This document shows, piece by piece, positions 7,057 through 14,585 of a stretch of 23,182 nt of DNA (its first letter is position 1; every line of letters begins with the position of its first letter). Under the pieces are notes generated by a model. It was not told the origin of the DNA. It worked only from the letters and a program-made list of their open reading frames with translations, and did no database searches. This DNA is from RGIG990 sp045589455. Lineage in GTDB: Bacteria; Verrucomicrobiota; Kiritimatiellia; RFP12; UBA3636. The DNA is taken from positions 1-23,182 of the forward strand of contig JAZNPC010000007.1 of NCBI GenBank assembly GCA_045589455.1, in the 5' to 3' direction. Both the position numbers and the translations under genes were made by a program.

Positions 7057-9269
7057 GTTTGAGAGTCGTGTTATTTTTCTAGGGTACTAAACCCGCACAC
7101 ACTGTGGCGTTGTTCTATCTGCGTTTGAGAGTCGTGTTATTTTTCTAGGGTACTAAACAGTGTCCTTTCGCGAGTTCTAGCATTCCATGTTTGAGAGTCG
7201 TGTTATTTTTCTAGGGTACTAAACCAGCATGCTTCCTCGGAACACTTCACACCGGTTTGAGAGTCGTGTTATTTTTCTAGGGTACTAAACTTGATGCAGT
7301 CTGCACCAATGCGCTGCACGGTTTGAGAGTCGTGTTATTTTTCTAGGGTACTAAACATATCTCCAAGCTGCACACAGCATGTCAGCGTTTGAGAGTCGTG
7401 TTATTTTTCTAGGGTACTAAACCCGGGTGGCGAGATTGCTGTAGACGGCGAGGTTTGAGAGTCGTGTTATTTTTCTAGGGTACTAAACATCGTATTTCCG
7501 CAAGCAACTTGAGATAGCGTTTGAGAGTCGTGTTATTTTTCTAGGGTACTAAACTATTATGTTTTATTATATCTCACAGATACGGTTTGAGAGTCGTGTT
7601 ATTTTTCTAGGGTACTAAACGCTAAGTGCTTTGCTTTAAGCAAGTTAGTAGTTTGAGAGTCGTGTTATTTTTCTAGGGTACTAAACAATTCAGCCTGTTG
7701 GAAACAATTTGGAGTGGTTTGAGAGTCGTGTTATTTTTCTAGGGTACTAAACTCTAGCCCTCAAATTAAGCAGTTAGGAAGCGTTTGAGAGTCGTGTTAT
7801 TTTTCTAGGGTACTAAACTATTGTCAACCTAGAAATTAACTCAGTAGGGTTTGAGAGTCGTGTTATTTTTCTAGGGTACTAAACTTTAGGTGCCATGTTT
7901 AGATTGAGCATCATGTTTGAGAGTCGTGTTATTTTTCTAGGGTACTAAACTTCGTTGCTAGTGCGACCATCTCTGGTGCTGTTTGAGAGTCGTGTTATTT
8001 TTCTAGGGTACTAAACTATGTGGTTATGTGTTGCTCGTCTCAAATCGTTTGAGAGTCGTGTTATTTTTCTAGGGTACTAAACAAGGAGATTGAGAGATGA
8101 AAGTTATTTTGCGTTTGAGAGTCGTGTTATTTTTCTAGGGTACTAAACTGGAGGATAACTTTAGTGACTGGGTTGCTGTTTGAGAGTCGTGTTATTTTTC
8201 TAGGGTACTAAACCGCAAGAATGTTTATGAGGCTATCACTCTTGTTTGAGAGTCGTGTTATTTTTCTAGGGTACTAAACTTCGATAAGGTTGATGCTCAG
8301 TCTAACGCCGTTTGAGAGTCGTGTTATTTTTCTAGGGTACTAAACCAGAATTTCCACAACCACAATCATGGCTGCGTTTGAGAGTCGTGTTATTTTTCTA
8401 GGGTACTAAACGACACTCTTAAGCTCACTCAAGCGTCTTATGTTTGAGAGTCGTGTTATTTTTCTAGGGTACTAAACCAAGGCTCGGAAGGAAATTTTTT
8501 TATTTTGTTTGAGAGTCGTGTTATTTTTCTAGGGTACTAAACTGCAGAAAGGCGCTAAAGGAACACATTATCGTTTGAGAGTCGTGTTATTTTTCTAGGG
8601 TACTAAACAACGCGAGGGCATAGACAATGAGTAGCAATGGTTTGAGAGTCGTGTTATTTTTCTAGGGTACTAAACTGTGCTGAGTTCTTTTTATTTCACA
8701 TAATAGTTTGAGAGTCGTGTTATTTTTCTAGGGTACTAAACATTATTGATTATTGTTTGCATTGTCGTAGTGTTTGAGAGTCGTGTTATTTTTCTAGGGT
8801 ACTAAACGAAAACGTTCTTTGAACGTTTAATATATTCGTTTGAGAGTCGTGTTATTTTTCTAGGGTACTAAACCAGGCAATGATACAATTGCAAATCTTT
8901 TCTGTTTGAGAGTCGTGTTATTTTTCTAGGGTACTAAACCAAGTTGACGATAACTGCCATCCACATCCAGTTTGAGAGTCGTGTTATTTTTCTAGGGTAC
9001 TAAACTGTAGAGTACATTTCGCCTTTGGTTTTGTGGTTTGAGAGTCGTGTTATTTTTCTAGGGTACTAAACTTCACTAGGTTTAATTCTACCAAATCGTG
9101 AGTTTGAGAGTCGTGTTATTTTTCTAGGGTACTAAACGCTGATGAAGCACTAGAGTATGGAATTGTAGTTTGAGAGTCGTGTTATTTTTCTAGGGTACTA
9201 AACTGTGTAGCACCAAACGAAGTAGAATTTATAGTTTGAGAGTCGTGTTATTTTTCTAGGGTACTAAAC
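7057..9269 (+). CRISPR. Type II-A CRISPR array, 34 identical repeats
   Basis: The repeat is 36 bp, starting GTTTGAGAGTCGT and ending TTCTAGGGTACTAAAC. I counted 34 full copies from 7057 to 9234 (start of the last), all apparently identical. Spacers are 30 bp except 29 at 8149-8177 and 8478-8506 and 31 at 8609-8639. A 34th spacer (9270-9298, 29 bp) is followed by a degenerate or truncated repeat. The GTTTGAGAG 5' end matches the orientation of other type II-A repeats, so crRNAs are plus-strand, with the leader at the csn2 side. All spacers look different by eye. The length and uniformity suggest an active array. Confidence 0.98.
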
Positions 9270-9298
9270 ACCAGATAGGATAGCAGCATCAACATCTG

Positions 9299-9555
9299 GT
9301 TTGAGAGGTGTGATAATTGGTCAGGACTTACGTTGCGAAAATGGTCGCGTAATTACAGACCAAACAAAGGAAGCAAAAACAGATAAAACATCAGGTATTA
9401 GATCCTGTAAAGATAAAGCCTTTGCTGATATGATAATTCGTAATACTTATCGCACACTTTTGTCTCGAGGCCAAAAGGGCTGCTTTATCTACTGCGAAGA
9501 CCGACCTCTCCTAGAGCATATGGCTCGTATGCTCAATAAAGCCATCATAGAGTAA
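9299..9555 (+). pseudogene. C-terminal remnant of a DUF2075 (Schlafen-like helicase) gene
   Basis: The translated segment GVIIGQDLRCENGRVITD, then KTDK, IIRNTYRTLLSRGQKGC and IYCEDRPLLEHM, is the typical C-terminal end of DUF2075-family proteins, predicted P-loop DNA/RNA helicase-like proteins of several hundred residues. Here only about 84 residues remain. The Walker A/B motifs and most of the ATPase domain are missing, and the codons just upstream are CRISPR spacer and repeat. The only in-frame starts would be non-ATG, with no Shine-Dalgarno. The first 9 bases (GTTTGAGAG) coincide with the start of a CRISPR repeat. I read it as a gene cut by insertion or recombination of the CRISPR locus. 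The missing 5' part is not elsewhere in this window. Confidence 0.72.
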
Positions 9556-9647
9556 TGGCGCCCAGGCTTCACCCTCGAGCAAGAATAATAGTCTTCGCTA
9601 TGTGTGATAGTACGCTCAGTGCGTAGTGCCATCACAAGAGGAGCGCA

Positions 9648-10463
9648 CTAGAGCGTGTTGGCAAGGGTGCGAAGAAACTCTGCCGCTTCTGTGGAGACGT
9701 CGTCTGGCTTAAATGCCGTTGGAGAAACGTCCTCCTTGAAAAGGAAGTTGTACCAAATGCAGCCAAGAAAATATTCGCCATGAGCGCTTGCATGATAACC
9801 ATCACGTGCATAGATGGAAGCTGGCTTGCCATCCTGTGTAAGAGCAGTCTGATTAGCTTTGGCAAATAACTCACCACATGGAATTAGACGTAGTCCACCA
9901 TGCTTCTCACTAAAGCCTTTGTAGGTGGAAATAACGCGTTCTGTCATCTCCTCAGGTGTCATGCCCCAGCTTTTTAAACGATGCTCGTGCTTGTTGTAGC
10001 CCCATGTCTGATGAATAACAATCTCTGCATTAGGAGCATGTTTTTTAATGTACTCAATTAGCTCCGTGCCATATGGCTCAAAGGATTCTGGGTTGATGCT
10101 CTCGTGGCTTACCTGTTGAATTGTAACAATGTCCCAATCCTCTAGTAAAAGAAGCTTTTTTAAAGAACCACCATGATAAACATGACCCTTCTTAGGGTCT
10201 GCTTCGTGCTCCTTCATATGGCGAACATGTCTCTCTAATGAGCAACCACCAATGAATGCATTTCTTAAAATTAGCTTCTTACCCATGGATTCTGCAATCT
10301 GTGGTAAATACTTGTGCGCATTGGCAGAAAAGCTATTGCCTACAGATAAAACCTTTAAGGTGTTTGGATCCTCCTGCACTTCTGCTTCTGCTGCATATAC
10401 ATTTATGCAAGAGGCAAGTACAACACCAACCACAACCTTTATCATTGACTTAAATATCTTCAT
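9648..10463 (-). CDS. Secreted SGNH-type hydrolase, DUF4886 family
   Basis: The 271-aa product begins with a signal peptide (MKIFKSMIKVVVGVVLASC). LASC at 16-19 would serve as a lipobox, or cleavage could follow VYAAEA near residue 25, so lipoprotein versus soluble periplasmic protein is open. VLSVGNSFS places the likely nucleophile at Ser44. Asp221-Gly-Tyr-His224 near the C terminus supplies the other triad residues of an SGNH esterase. DUF4886 proteins are common in gut Bacteroidota and PVC bacteria and are thought to be esterases acting on carbohydrates, but the substrate cannot be read from sequence. AAGGGA before the ATG is a fair ribosome-binding site. It is monocistronic and divergent from era. 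Confidence 0.85.
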   Translation of the reverse strand: MKIFKSMIKVVVGVVLASCINVYAAEAEVQEDPNTLKVLSVGNSFSANAHKYLPQIAESMGKKLILRNAFIGGCSLERHVRHMKEHEADPKKGHVYHGGSLKKLLLLEDWDIVTIQQVSHESINPESFEPYGTELIEYIKKHAPNAEIVIHQTWGYNKHEHRLKSWGMTPEEMTERVISTYKGFSEKHGGLRLIPCGELFAKANQTALTQDGKPASIYARDGYHASAHGEYFLGCIWYNFLFKEDVSPTAFKPDDVSTEAAEFLRTLANTL

Positions 10464-10567
10464 ACTAATTCCCTTTAATTAAAATTCTTGTTATAACATA
10501 GCTATCTAAACAACTAAACTATTACAAAATCTCACAAAACAATCAAGCAAATAATGTAGCAACGCTA

Positions 10568-10609
10568 GCGTAGGATTAGCAGCGTAGGATTTGGCGTAGG
10601 ATTAGCCAC
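10568..10609. repeat. Triple GCGTAGGATT repeat upstream of era
   Basis: GCGTAGGATT occurs three times in a row (10568, 10582, 10594). The last copy, GCGTAGGATTAGCCAC (10594-10609), is identical to 17040-17055 upstream of the phosphoribosyltransferase gene. Both sites lie in promoter-side gaps on the same strand. Function unknown. Confidence 0.7.
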
Positions 10610-10624
10610 AACGCTCTTTGTTTG

Positions 10625-10654
10625 TTGCCATTGCCAAGAGATTTGTGGTAAAAT
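10625..10654 (+). promoter_or_regulatory. Candidate era promoter
   Basis: TTGCCA (10625-10630) and TAAAAT (10649-10654) are separated by 18 bases, placing a start about 36 bases before the era ATG. This promoter could drive the era to rluB-like run, in which genes overlap or are only a few bases apart. Confidence 0.5.
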
Positions 10655-10697
10655 GTACGAAAAAGTTATTCATTATAAATAAAGGCTAAATTTTAAT

Positions 10698-11681
10698 ATG
10701 CTAGATGCTTATCCTACATTGCCACATTGTGGTATCGCCGCTGTTGTTGGTCGCACAAATGCTGGTAAATCAACCCTCGTAAATAAAATTATTGGCGAAA
10801 AAATTAGTATTGTAAGCCCTGTGGTGCAGACAACTCGTAATGTTATCCGCGGTATCCTTACTGAGGATCGTGGTCAGCTAGTGCTCATCGATACACCAGG
10901 ATTACACAAGAGCCGTAGCCTCCTATGCACAGCTATGAATAAGCGTGCACGTGGAGCAATTGAAGGCGCAGATGTCGTGCTTTTGGTGGTTGATGCATCT
11001 AAATCTCCTCAGCTTGAGGATGATGGTTGGATGCGCCGCATCATAGCAAATCCTCCAGAAAAATGCTTTATTCTCTTGAATAAGGTTGATATTGAAGCTA
11101 AGACAGATGAATTTAAACAGCTTTGGAGTAGCCTAGAGAAGGAAATTGCTGAGCAAATGGAGCAGCAGAAGGAAAAAGCAAAGAGCAAGGGCAAAGAAGT
11201 AGCTGATAAGCCTCTTGAGAAGGTTGTGCCAGTATGGTTTGAGGGCTCAGCAACAACAGGAGATGGAATTGATAAGCTTGTTGCCGCATTGTTTGAGGCT
11301 TTACCTCCAGGCCCAATGCTATTTGATGAGGAAATGATTACAGACTATCCTCGTAAGCTCGCTGTGTCAGATGCTGTTCGTGAGGAGTTTTTTAAAATTC
11401 TAAAGAATGAGCTACCACACTCAATTGGTGTTTTTGTTGAGCATTTGCGTGAGCCTGCTCCAGATGTTTGGCGAGTGGAGGCAACTGTGTTTGTACGTCG
11501 TCAAAACCACAAGGGTATCGTAATTGGTCAGAATGGTAAGAATATACGCCGTGTTCGTGCTGGTGCTGAAAAAACAATCTCTGAGAGCTATGGCGTAAAG
11601 GCAAGTATTGAACTAAATGTTAAGGTTTCTCCAGATTGGGATGGCAATGAGCATATCCTAAAGAGCATGGGATGTATGTAA
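10698..11681 (+). CDS. era: GTPase Era
   Basis: Era is an essential GTPase that binds the 3' end of 16S rRNA and assists 30S maturation. G1 is GRTNAGKS (18-25, where GRPNVGKS is more usual). G3 is DTPG, G4 is NKVD and G5 is GSATTGDG. The C-terminal KH domain has GIVIGQNGKNIRRV with the GxxG loop and ends KVSPDWDGNEHILKSMG, as in other Era proteins. The 327-aa length exceeds the usual ~300. The excess is a Lys/Glu-rich, probably helical insertion (about residues 150-175: KEIAEQMEQQKEKAKSKGK) between G4 and G5. It heads a plus-strand gene run. Confidence 0.93.
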   Translation: MLDAYPTLPHCGIAAVVGRTNAGKSTLVNKIIGEKISIVSPVVQTTRNVIRGILTEDRGQLVLIDTPGLHKSRSLLCTAMNKRARGAIEGADVVLLVVDASKSPQLEDDGWMRRIIANPPEKCFILLNKVDIEAKTDEFKQLWSSLEKEIAEQMEQQKEKAKSKGKEVADKPLEKVVPVWFEGSATTGDGIDKLVAALFEALPPGPMLFDEEMITDYPRKLAVSDAVREEFFKILKNELPHSIGVFVEHLREPAPDVWRVEATVFVRRQNHKGIVIGQNGKNIRRVRAGAEKTISESYGVKASIELNVKVSPDWDGNEHILKSMGCM

Positions 11682-11689
11682 TCACAAAT

Positions 11690-12667
11690 ATGAAAATATG
11701 TGCTTTAATTAAATCAGTTTTGCTTGTTGCACTACTAGCAGTGGTTGGTGGTGCAAATGCTACTGCTTTGCAGCAGGAGCTGAATGAGGCTGGTGTTAAG
11801 GTGCGTTTGTCTGTGTCAACTAATGAGTTTAGTCTTGCTGGTGTGCCAATATTTATGGAGCTAGAGCTTAACCCTAGTCCCGGCTATTCTGTTGCTCCTC
11901 CAGAAGATATTACCCCATATCTAGATGGCTTTGAATTAGAAAGCTACTTTTCTGAAGAAATAAGTGCTGATGGCTTGGCTCATTGCTACCATTATAAGCT
12001 TATACCTCAAGTGGGGCCAGAATATTCAGCAACTAAACGCTATATTTATCCAATTGCGATAAGTGTGCTTGATGTAGCCACAACAAATCAGAGCTTTATC
12101 CTTTTAGAGCAGCTTACATTTAATGCGGAAAAGCTTTCAGGTGAAGCAGCTGTCACTAATTCAATAGAGCCAGTCCATATAGATTATAATCATTGGATTA
12201 CAGTTAAATATGCTTGCTATGGATTGCTAATAATATTTATTGGTGGCTTGTTGTATTTGGTCATCAAATTTATTCGCCATAAGCATAAGCTAAAAATGAT
12301 GACACCACGTGAAAGAGCTCTTCATGAGCTTGATTTGCTTGTTTCAAAGAATTTAGTGGATAAGGGGCTTGTTAAGGATTTTTATGTTGAGCTAACACAT
12401 GTGGTTCGACGCTATATCGAGCGCAAGTATGGAATTAAGGCTCCTGAGCGTACAACAGAGGAATTTATTGCTGAGGCAATCGCCCTAGATGTTTTTCCAA
12501 AGCAGTATATCCCAATGTTAAAGAGCTTCCTCGCTTTTGCAGATATGGTTAAATTTGCTCAGTATGAATCAACTAAGGCAAATGCTTTTAATGCCATTGA
12601 TGCTGCAAAAAATTATATTAATGTTGATTCTCTAACAGAGCAAAAGCCAAATGAGGAGGGTAAATAA
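11690..12667 (+). CDS. Membrane protein with DUF4381-like cytoplasmic tail (Bat-operon type)
   Basis: I start this at 11690 (MKICALIKSVLLVALL), which gives a clean signal peptide ending near ANATA. An in-frame ATG at 11672 lies inside era and would put charged residues in front. A periplasmic beta-rich region (about residues 25-165) is followed by one membrane helix (about 172-196, YACYGLLIIFIGGLLYLVI). The cytoplasmic helical tail contains RERALHELDLL and VRRYIERKYGIKAPERTTEEFI, the pattern of DUF4381 proteins in MoxR-DUF58-DUF4381-VWA (Bat-like) operons. The VWA partner follows two bases later, but the MoxR ATPase and DUF58 genes that usually precede it are absent, with era in their place. 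Its biochemical role is not established. Confidence 0.7.
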   Translation: MKICALIKSVLLVALLAVVGGANATALQQELNEAGVKVRLSVSTNEFSLAGVPIFMELELNPSPGYSVAPPEDITPYLDGFELESYFSEEISADGLAHCYHYKLIPQVGPEYSATKRYIYPIAISVLDVATTNQSFILLEQLTFNAEKLSGEAAVTNSIEPVHIDYNHWITVKYACYGLLIIFIGGLLYLVIKFIRHKHKLKMMTPRERALHELDLLVSKNLVDKGLVKDFYVELTHVVRRYIERKYGIKAPERTTEEFIAEAIALDVFPKQYIPMLKSFLAFADMVKFAQYESTKANAFNAIDAAKNYINVDSLTEQKPNEEGK

Positions 12668-12669
12668 CT

Positions 12670-13695
12670 ATGATTTTTGCTACTCCTTATGCCTTCCTTT
12701 TGTTTATTCCTTTTTTATTTATGCTTTATAGGCTATTTCGCCGACGTAAGGCTGCCGCCTTTGCTTTCCCAGGTGTGGGTAAGCTAGTATGCAAAAAGTC
12801 TATTAAGCAAAGACTTGCATGGCTTCCAGCTACATTGTTTATGCTTGGTGTTGCATGCCTAATTATTGCTTTGGCTCGACCACAGGAGCCTCTTGCTCCT
12901 GTGCAAATTAGCTCTGAATCTGTTGCAATAGAAATGGCGATAGATATCTCTGGTTCAATGATGGCATTGGATTTCTCTGAAAGAAGAAGAGAAAAGACTC
13001 GCCTTGATGTGGTGAAGGAAACCTTTAAGGAATTTGTAGAGAAACGCCCAACCGATTTAATTGGTTTAGTAACCTTTGGTGGCTATGCAACAACTGTTGC
13101 TCCGTTAACATTAGATCACCAAATTTTGGAAGAGCTTATTGATGAGGTGCATGTGCCAGGAACACGGGCAGATGATTATGTGGTAGATAGCCTGGAAACA
13201 GCAACTGCCGTGGGTGATGGATTGGCTATGGCTTGTGCTCGATTGGAGGAGCATACAAATATTGCAAGTCGTGTTGTTATTCTATTAAGTGATGGTGTTA
13301 CTAATACAGGAATTGTTACACCAGAGCAGGCTGCTGAAATTGCTAAGCAGAAGGGTATAAAGGTTTATACTATTGGCGTGGGGTCTACAGGCTATGCTAA
13401 GGTAAGGGGTGTGTCTAGATGGGGCCAAGAGGTAGTGGGCACGGCCCGTGTGGAGATAGATGAAGAAACACTAAAGAATATTGCTAATGTCACAGGTGGT
13501 AAGTATTTTAATGTGCGTGACAAGCAAGCGCTTGAAGCTGCGCTAGCTGCAATTGATGAGCTTGAAAAGACAGATATTAGTCAGCAAATTTATATGCGAA
13601 ACAATGAGCTCTTTAATGTATTTTTAGTGGCAGGGCTTGTGCTTTGTTTTATTGCTTGTTTATTCCCAGCGCAGCTACATAGGGGAGTGGTGTAG
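12670..13695 (+). CDS. BatA-like von Willebrand factor A domain membrane protein
   Basis: The 341-aa product has N-terminal membrane helices (about residues 5-20 and 50-70), the ALARPQEP signature found just after the second helix in BatA/BatB proteins, a periplasmic VWA domain and a final membrane helix (about 315-333). The MIDAS metal site is DISGSMM (D92, S94, S96), supported by the downstream LLSDGVTNTG motif. Such proteins act with MoxR AAA+ ATPases in cell-envelope integrity or complex assembly. GAGGAGGG eight bases before the ATG is a strong ribosome-binding site. It is cotranscribed with the DUF4381-like gene (2-bp gap) and the pseudouridine synthase gene (2-bp gap). Confidence 0.85.
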   Translation: MIFATPYAFLLFIPFLFMLYRLFRRRKAAAFAFPGVGKLVCKKSIKQRLAWLPATLFMLGVACLIIALARPQEPLAPVQISSESVAIEMAIDISGSMMALDFSERRREKTRLDVVKETFKEFVEKRPTDLIGLVTFGGYATTVAPLTLDHQILEELIDEVHVPGTRADDYVVDSLETATAVGDGLAMACARLEEHTNIASRVVILLSDGVTNTGIVTPEQAAEIAKQKGIKVYTIGVGSTGYAKVRGVSRWGQEVVGTARVEIDEETLKNIANVTGGKYFNVRDKQALEAALAAIDELEKTDISQQIYMRNNELFNVFLVAGLVLCFIACLFPAQLHRGVV

Positions 13696-13697
13696 GT

Positions 13698-14447
13698 ATG
13701 GATACAGAAGAAACAATTCGCCTGCAGAAGTATTTAGAGCGTTGTGGAGTGGGCTCGCGTCGTGCATGTGGTAGTTTGATAGAAGCTGGTGCTGTTGCAG
13801 TAGATGGGAAGCGAGTAACAATTCCAGGCTTTAGAATTCCTCTATCTGGTGCGAGCATAACCATCAATGGTATTCCTCTTGATACGAGTGCATTACAACG
13901 TGCTCATAGAACAATTATGCTTTATAAGCCACGTGGATTAATTTGCTCTTGTGATGATGGGCAAGGAGCCACTATCTATGATTGCCTTGAAGGAATCAAG
14001 GAGAGGATAGTGCCAATTGGAAGATTGGACAAGGATTCTGAGGGCTTACTTTTATTAAGCGATGATGGTGATTTAATAAATAGACTCACACACCCAAGGT
14101 TTCTTCACAAGAAGGAATATATTGTTGAGGTGGCTGGTGTGGTAAACCAGGATGTTCTTGAATTTTTGAGATCACGTATGGTTATTGATGGCTATCGTAT
14201 TCAGCCTGCCAAGGTGGATTATATTGAGTGTGAGCGTGAGCGCAGAAATGGTCAGCAGCTACATATAATGCGCTTTACACTTATGGAAGGACGAAATTTG
14301 CAAATTCGTAAGATGTGTGCAAAGGCGGGTTTACGGGTGCTTCATTTGATGCGCGTGGCGATAAATGATTTGCAGCTACCAGATGATATGCGTCCAGGTG
14401 AGTGGCGCGATGTTTCTAGCGATGAGTTTGCTGCATTGGGGCTTTGA
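13698..14447 (+). CDS. RsuA/RluB-family rRNA pseudouridine synthase
   Basis: The 249-aa enzyme converts specific uridines in rRNA to pseudouridine. An N-terminal S4 RNA-binding domain (IRLQKYLERCGVGSRRACGS, about residues 6-60) precedes the catalytic domain with GRLDKDSEGLLLLS, in which Asp111 is the nucleophile. RNLQIRKMC near residue 215 is the other family motif. The sequence fits RluB (23S) as well as RsuA (16S). The length and S4 spacing lean to RluB, but I do not assign a symbol. GGGGAGTGG before the ATG is the likely ribosome-binding site. It is the last gene of the era run and converges on the LRR gene, with no clear terminator between them. Confidence 0.88.
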   Translation: MDTEETIRLQKYLERCGVGSRRACGSLIEAGAVAVDGKRVTIPGFRIPLSGASITINGIPLDTSALQRAHRTIMLYKPRGLICSCDDGQGATIYDCLEGIKERIVPIGRLDKDSEGLLLLSDDGDLINRLTHPRFLHKKEYIVEVAGVVNQDVLEFLRSRMVIDGYRIQPAKVDYIECERERRNGQQLHIMRFTLMEGRNLQIRKMCAKAGLRVLHLMRVAINDLQLPDDMRPGEWRDVSSDEFAALGL

Positions 14448-14585
14448 TAAATATATAAGTTTTAATGTTAGAAGCAAATAGTGAAGTGTTGCACAACCCC
14501 CAATTCTATCGCATTTCAACGCAGGATATATTACATAATTGGAGTGCAATTCGGTTCGTGATTATTGAATTTAGTATTAAGGTTT

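Noticed and set aside
7057..9269. Array self-targeting of sequences in this window
   Set aside because: By eye no spacer matched another part of the window. A full search of the genome was not possible.
9603..9636. Hairpin between the DUF2075 remnant and the DUF4886 gene as a bidirectional terminator
   Set aside because: The stem is imperfect and no T-tract follows on either strand.
11672..11689. Upstream start for the DUF4381-like gene inside era
   Set aside because: It adds MYVITN before the signal peptide and lacks a proper ribosome-binding site; 11690 gives a standard signal peptide.
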